A stretch of DNA of 9,032 nucleotides, taken from contig JAQUZL010000083.1 of the NCBI GenBank assembly GCA_028691385.1, forward strand, positions 1 through 9,032, in the 5' to 3' direction. Source of the DNA: Oscillospiraceae bacterium. Its GTDB lineage: Bacteria > Bacillota > Clostridia > Oscillospirales > Oscillospiraceae. The notes beneath the pieces are model-generated. The model saw nothing but the letters and a program-made list of their open reading frames with translations. It made no database searches and was not told the DNA's origin. Position numbers and translations under genes: made by a program. Each line of letters starts with the position of its first letter. Position 1 is the stretch's first letter. Of this stretch, positions 5,802 through 9,032 are shown piece by piece.

Positions 5802-6149
5802 TTACTCCTTTGCCGCGAGGACGAACGACTGAATCAACTTTGCCTGCTCGGCAGGATTGCCGCAGCCGGATAGAATTGCGCCGGCGGCAGCATCAATCTC
5901 ATGAAATGCCTGCGCGGCGCTACGGGCGCGGGCGACGCAGCCGGTCTTTTCTTCCAAGTCCGTCAGGACGCTTTCGGCGCGGCAGATGGCGTCATGGACG
6001 CCCTGCCGGGAGATCCCCTCGTTTTCGGCAATCTCACCCAGGCTGAGATCTTGATTGTAGTATTGGTCGAACAGCAACCGCTGCTTGTCCGTGAGCAGCG
6101 CGCCATAGGTATCGAACAGCAGCGCCATGGTGATCGCATCGCGTTTCAC
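5802..6149 (-). CDS. ylxM: YlxM-family HTH protein, SRP-associated (UPF0122)
   Basis: A 115-residue DNA-binding-like protein with a sigma-70 region 4 type helix-turn-helix: LTDKQRLLFDQYY (19-31), then LSLGEIAENEGISRQGVHDA (35-54). The family is encoded next to ffh in Firmicutes; the streptococcal member has been reported to bind Ffh and SRP RNA components and tune SRP GTPase activity. The start is a GTG (6149-6147), chosen because GAGGGG lies 5 bases upstream. The first in-frame ATG, seven codons later, has no binding site. The last third (about 75-115) is Ala-rich and less conserved. It is the promoter-proximal gene of the ffh operon. Confidence 0.93.
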   Translation of the reverse strand: MKRDAITMALLFDTYGALLTDKQRLLFDQYYNQDLSLGEIAENEGISRQGVHDAICRAESVLTDLEEKTGCVARARSAAQAFHEIDAAAGAILSGCGNPAEQAKLIQSFVLAAKE

Positions 6150-6163
6150 GCAAACCCCTCACT

Positions 6164-6183
6164 TTCAAGGCAAATTGCTTGAC
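6164..6183. repeat. Shared 20-base inverted-repeat element, ylxM leader copy
   Basis: The plus strand reads TTCAAGGCAAATTGCTTGAC, 18 of 20 identical to the minus-strand reading at 4397-4416. Arms TCAAG and CTTGA, plus CAA and TTG inside, can pair with one bulged base. It starts a few bases downstream of the expected transcription start of ylxM and ends before its ribosome binding site, so it would lie in the leader RNA or act as a downstream operator. Confidence 0.55.
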
Positions 6184-6192
6184 AGCTCTCAT

Positions 6193-6221
6193 ATTGTAAC
6201 GGATGACGACACATATGTCAA
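6193..6221 (-). promoter_or_regulatory. Promoter of the ylxM-ffh operon
   Basis: On the minus strand a perfect TTGACA (6221-6216) is 17 bases from TACAAT (6198-6193), five of six to consensus. This is the strongest promoter in the window. It points away from the plus-strand promoter at 6254-6282. Confidence 0.85.
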
Positions 6222-6231
6222 GTATTATTCC

Positions 6232-6261
6232 TTTACATACCGTAAAATATGCGTTTACATA
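6232..6261 (+). repeat. Direct repeat TTTACATA in the divergent promoter region
   Basis: TTTACATA occurs at 6232-6239 and 6254-6261, 22 bases apart start to start, or about two DNA turns. The second copy contains the -35 box of the plus-strand promoter. The first copy also forms TTTAC-ATACC-GTAAA (6232-6246), a small inverted repeat. The spacing suits a regulator binding one face of the helix, but AT-rich promoter DNA produces such matches by chance. Confidence 0.35.
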
Positions 6262-6282
6262 ATCTAAATCTTGTGCTATCAT
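6254..6282 (+). promoter_or_regulatory. Promoter of the SLH-anchored glycosidase gene
   Basis: TTTACA (6254-6259) and TATCAT (6277-6282) are 17 bases apart, each five of six to consensus. The leader to the TTG start is about 20 bases. The ATG at 6281 lies inside the -10 box and so cannot be the start for this transcript. Confidence 0.7.
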
Positions 6283-6296
6283 GGAGAAATCAACAG

Positions 6297-6302
6297 AGGA
6301 GG
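6297..6302 (+). promoter_or_regulatory. Ribosome binding site that fixes a TTG start
   Basis: A perfect AGGAGG is followed after 8 bases (AAACAACA) by TTG at 6311. No in-frame ATG has a comparable site, and the peptide from this TTG begins with a clean signal sequence. Confidence 0.85.
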
Positions 6303-6310
6303 AAACAACA

Positions 6311-8623
6311 TTGCACTGGAATAAATTGAAAAAATTCACCGCAGCAATCCTAGCCGTCACGGTTTTGACCGGATCGGCGTCGGCAGCGGTTGTTGGGTCG
6401 AATCTGAAGAAGTCGCTTCTCACGGTGGCTGGCAGCGCACGGGTGGAAACCGGCGCGTATTACAGCGAGAGCGCAAAGTCAAAACAAACCGAACACGTTC
6501 TTACATATGAACCGAATGACGCGCTGATCCCAATGGTGGCCTATGGCGACACGCTTTATGGCCGCAGCGCGCTGGATTATGTGACAAGCTGGGTGCAAAA
6601 TCAGGGAAACACCGTGGTTGCCGCGCTCAACGGCAGCTTTTTTGATATGAACACCGGAATTCCCTATGGCCTTGTGGTGACGGACGGCATTCTGCGCACC
6701 TCCGGTGATTTGGACGCGGTGGGCTTCCGGGCGGACGGCAGCATTGTGCTCGGCAAGCCGACGCTGCAGGTGCGCGCGGCGCTGGGCGGCGCATCGGCGT
6801 CGGTATCCGTACATTATAATAAGGCGCTCACCAAGGCGGCGGGCATGGTGCTCTATTCCGGCGATTATGACGCCTATACCAAGAGTACCGTTGACAGCTA
6901 CAATGTGGTGCTGACGCCGGAAACGGACAAGCTGAGCCTCAACGGCACGGTTTCGGCGAAGGTCAACTACACCGGAGAGTGTGAGTCCTGCGAGATTCCG
7001 GCGGGCAGCTTCGTGCTGTCCATGGCCACCGAAACGGACTATACCTACTCGCTGGGGCTTTTGAAGGCGCTGAAAAAGGGGGATACCATCTCCATTCAGA
7101 CCAGCACCACCGATGATTGGGCGGATGTGCGTTATGCCTGCGCAGGCGGGGAGTATCTGGTGCAAAACGGCGCTGCGGCCACCGCGTTTACGCTGGATTC
7201 CGCGCTGCGGCGCACCGGCAGAACGGCGATCGGACTGAAAGCGGACGGGTCGGCGGTGTTTTATACCATCGACGGCCTGCAAAGCGGCTACTCCATGGGT
7301 CTGACGCTGGCGGAGCTGGCTGCGCGGATGAAAGAGCTTGGCTGCGTGACGGCGCTCAATTTTGACGGCGGCGGCTCCACCATTTTGAGCGCGCAGTATC
7401 CCGGCTATAGCGGCACCAGCCAGCTTAGCTCGCCGTCGGACGGCAAGCAGCGCAAATGCGCAAACTTTATTTTCCTCACCATGCCGACGCGTGCCGCGCA
7501 GAACGCGCAGCTGCTGCATCTGTATCCTTACAATGCGGTGGCGCTTCCCAATGCGCAGATTAAAATCACGCCAAAGGCTTCCGACAGTGCGTATTATGCT
7601 GCGTCCGTGCCGCAGGAGATTACATATACGGCGGAAAACGGCGAGATGGACGGCAACGTGTTGACCGCCGGAACGGTGGGCGTCGCGACGGTATCGGCAG
7701 TTTCCGCCGATGGCGCGTCGTCCGGCTCGGTGGCGGTGCAGGTGATTGAAACGCCCAGCGCCATTTCCATCAAAAGCGGCACGGCGGTGGTGAACGGTAC
7801 AACCGTCACGGTCGCCGCGGGCGAAACGCTGGATTTTTCAGCCGCTGCGTCGTTTAACACCTTTGATGTGTATGCCTCCGATCACAGCTTCACCTGGGCG
7901 CTTTCCGATGCGGCGGTCGGCACTGTGGATGAAAAGGGACTGTTCACGGCGGCCGAGATTTACGCGGACAAAACGGCGGAGCTGACGGTCAGCTGCGGCG
8001 CGCGTTCGGTGAAAGCGGAAATCCATGTCACGGCCAAGCATTCGCCCTTCACCGATTTGCAGGGGCATTGGGCGGAGGAGCCGGTGGATGTGCTCTATGA
8101 AAAGGGCGTGCTGACCGGCTCGAAGAACCCGGACGGCGCGCTGGTGTTCAAGCCGGACAACGCTATGACCCGGCAGGAATTTGCGGTGGCGCTGGTGCGC
8201 TTCGTGGGTGTGGATACAGCGGCCTATGACGCGGTCGTGCTGCCCTTTGCCGATGCAGACAAGATTGATTCGTGGGCGGTTCCCGCCATGAAGGCGGCCT
8301 ATGGCCTTGGCTATATTTCCGGCTCGTCGGAGGGCGGCGTGCTGAAGGCGAACCCGCGTTCCACCATTTCCCGGCAGGAAACCATGACCATTTTGGCCAG
8401 AACGCAGACCCTCGGCGCGGCGCGCGACAGCCTTGCCGCATTCTCGGATGCGGACACCGTGGCGGCCTGGGCGCTGGACGCGGTGCAGGCCATGGTGGCG
8501 CAGGGCGTGATTTCCGGCTCCAACGGCCGCCTGGAGCCAACCGGAAAGGTGACGCGCGCGCAGGTTGCAAAGATGCTCTACAGCCTGCCTGCCGCGCAGC
8601 CGGAGCAAGCAGACCAGCCTTGA
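6311..8623 (+). CDS. Secreted SLH-domain phosphodiester glycosidase (NAGPA-like)
   Basis: A 770-residue exported protein starting at TTG. A signal peptide (KLKK, then AAILAVTVLTG, with likely cleavage after SASA at about 25) is followed by a NAGPA/DUF2233-type phosphodiester glycosidase domain (about 60-392). Its landmarks are ALNGSFFDMNTGIPYG (105-120), GGEYLVQNG (279-287), RTAIGLKADGS (304-314) and ALNFDGGGSTIL (348-359). The family includes the enzyme that uncovers mannose 6-phosphate; bacterial members are thought to act on sugar-phosphodiester links in exopolysaccharide or wall polymers. Residues about 405-575 look like two Ig-like (BIG-type) domains. Three SLH repeats follow (about 578-631, 645-697, 710-758), with TRQE, SRQE and TRAQ at the position of the usual TRAE wall-polymer-binding motif. 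The protein probably sits on the cell surface bound to a secondary wall polymer. The natural substrate is unknown. It is transcribed alone, divergent from ylxM-ffh. Confidence 0.9.
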   Translation: MHWNKLKKFTAAILAVTVLTGSASAAVVGSNLKKSLLTVAGSARVETGAYYSESAKSKQTEHVLTYEPNDALIPMVAYGDTLYGRSALDYVTSWVQNQGNTVVAALNGSFFDMNTGIPYGLVVTDGILRTSGDLDAVGFRADGSIVLGKPTLQVRAALGGASASVSVHYNKALTKAAGMVLYSGDYDAYTKSTVDSYNVVLTPETDKLSLNGTVSAKVNYTGECESCEIPAGSFVLSMATETDYTYSLGLLKALKKGDTISIQTSTTDDWADVRYACAGGEYLVQNGAAATAFTLDSALRRTGRTAIGLKADGSAVFYTIDGLQSGYSMGLTLAELAARMKELGCVTALNFDGGGSTILSAQYPGYSGTSQLSSPSDGKQRKCANFIFLTMPTRAAQNAQLLHLYPYNAVALPNAQIKITPKASDSAYYAASVPQEITYTAENGEMDGNVLTAGTVGVATVSAVSADGASSGSVAVQVIETPSAISIKSGTAVVNGTTVTVAAGETLDFSAAASFNTFDVYASDHSFTWALSDAAVGTVDEKGLFTAAEIYADKTAELTVSCGARSVKAEIHVTAKHSPFTDLQGHWAEEPVDVLYEKGVLTGSKNPDGALVFKPDNAMTRQEFAVALVRFVGVDTAAYDAVVLPFADADKIDSWAVPAMKAAYGLGYISGSSEGGVLKANPRSTISRQETMTILARTQTLGAARDSLAAFSDADTVAAWALDAVQAMVAQGVISGSNGRLEPTGKVTRAQVAKMLYSLPAAQPEQADQP

Positions 8624-8631
8624 CAGGCAGT

Positions 8632-8664
8632 GCCGGGATCGCCGCAGTGCGATCCCGGCTTTTT
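8632..8664 (+). terminator. Intrinsic terminator of the SLH-protein gene
   Basis: A perfect 11-bp stem, GCCGGGATCGC (8632-8642) with GCGATCCCGGC (8649-8659), has a 6-base loop and is followed by TTTTT (8660-8664). It begins 8 bases after the stop codon and separates this gene from birA. Confidence 0.92.
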
Positions 8665-8668
8665 GTAT

Positions 8669-8697
8669 TTGACTTTCCGACTGTTTCGTTGCAAAAT
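8669..8697 (+). promoter_or_regulatory. Likely promoter of birA
   Basis: TTGACT (8669-8674) is 17 bases from CAAAAT (8692-8697). The -35 matches at five of six positions, the -10 at four. It lies between the terminator and the birA ribosome binding site. I do not see a convincing BirA-type operator around it. Confidence 0.5.
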
Positions 8698-8728
8698 AGA
8701 CCAATAACGGTTGAATGGAGGAGCATGG

Positions 8729-9032
8729 ATGCACAGCGATATTTTGAAGATGCTGCGGCAGGCGGAGGGCTTTTTGTCCGGCGAACAGATGTCCCGGCTG
8801 CTGGGCGTGTCCCGGGCGGCGGTTTGGAAGCAGATCAAAGCGCTGCAGCAGGCGGGCTATGAAATCGAATCGGCCACAAACAAGGGCTATCGGCTGGTGT
8901 CCGAGCCGGATCTTTTGACACAGGAGACCGTTTGCGCGGCACTGGCGGGGCATCGCTGGGCGGATCGGGTGCGGGTGTTTGCCGAGGTGGATTCCACCAA
9001 TCGCGTGGCCAAGGAGCTGGGTGCGTCCGGCG
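8729..9032 (+). CDS. birA: Bifunctional biotin-protein ligase / biotin repressor BirA, partial
   Basis: The first 101 residues of a biotin-protein ligase; the gene runs off the right edge (full length is usually near 320 residues). The N-terminal winged helix-turn-helix spans about 1-60 (LSGEQMSRLLGVSRAAVWKQ, residues 16-35; then IKALQQAGYEIE and GYRLV), marking the repressor-ligase type rather than a ligase-only enzyme. The catalytic domain begins near 80 and contains EVDSTN, the start of the biotin-binding segment. The complete enzyme makes biotinyl-AMP, biotinylates carboxylases, and can repress biotin synthesis or uptake genes. The ATG at 8729 has GGAGGAG 5 bases upstream; an overlapping ATG at 8725 is out of frame. 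Codon use matches its neighbours. Confidence 0.92.
   Translation, partial: MHSDILKMLRQAEGFLSGEQMSRLLGVSRAAVWKQIKALQQAGYEIESATNKGYRLVSEPDLLTQETVCAALAGHRWADRVRVFAEVDSTNRVAKELGASG

Noticed and set aside
6479..7519. 346-codon minus-strand open frame inside the SLH-protein gene
   Set aside because: It is the antisense shadow of a gene with signal peptide, promoter, binding site and terminator; its own translation shows no domain.
7838..8953. 371-codon minus-strand open frame across the SLH protein end and birA
   Set aside because: It runs antisense through a terminator, a promoter and two supported genes, with no ribosome binding site.

Overview
The window looks like a chromosomal segment of a GC-rich Clostridia-class Firmicute. 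I would guess the Oscillospirales/Ruminococcaceae side, which is inference from gene order, codon use and family resemblance, not from a search. Ten genes are well supported. Eight lie on the minus strand (positions 172-6149) and two on the plus strand (6311 to the right edge). I see no tRNA, rRNA, CRISPR array, insertion sequence or gene-free stretch longer than about 200 bases.

Left edge (1-170): the first ~70 bases are very AT-rich (about 21% GC), unlike everything else. They abut a GC-rich fragment that reads as the last codons of a plus-strand gene ending at 127, directly followed by a perfect 14-bp hairpin. The hairpin also terminates the minus-strand gene at 172-645, which encodes a small two-helix membrane protein of unknown function. 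Next on the minus strand is a stand-alone D-2-hydroxyacid dehydrogenase of CtBP-like type (748-1728), with its own promoter and terminator.

Centre (1812-6149, all minus): a translation and secretion block reads in transcription order ylxM, ffh, rpsP, khpA, then a terminator, then rimM, trmD and a sirtuin. This is the widespread Firmicute order (SRP GTPase and its HTH partner, ribosomal protein bS16, a KH RNA-binding protein, a 30S maturation factor, tRNA m1G37 methyltransferase). A Sir2-type NAD-dependent deacylase sits, translationally coupled, where rplS is often found. Terminator and promoter positions suggest at least two transcripts: ylxM-ffh-rpsP-khpA and rimM-trmD-sir2. A nearly identical 20-base inverted-repeat element occurs twice, in the ylxM leader and in the ffh-rpsP gap. 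A different perfect 16-bp palindrome sits between the -35 and -10 boxes of rimM. These look like control sites for the block.

Right part (6150-9032): a divergent intergenic region carries back-to-back promoters. The plus-strand gene (6311-8623, TTG start) encodes a secreted, S-layer-anchored protein with a phosphodiester glycosidase (NAGPA-like) domain, Ig-like linker domains and three SLH repeats. After a strong terminator, the window ends inside a bifunctional biotin ligase/repressor gene, birA.
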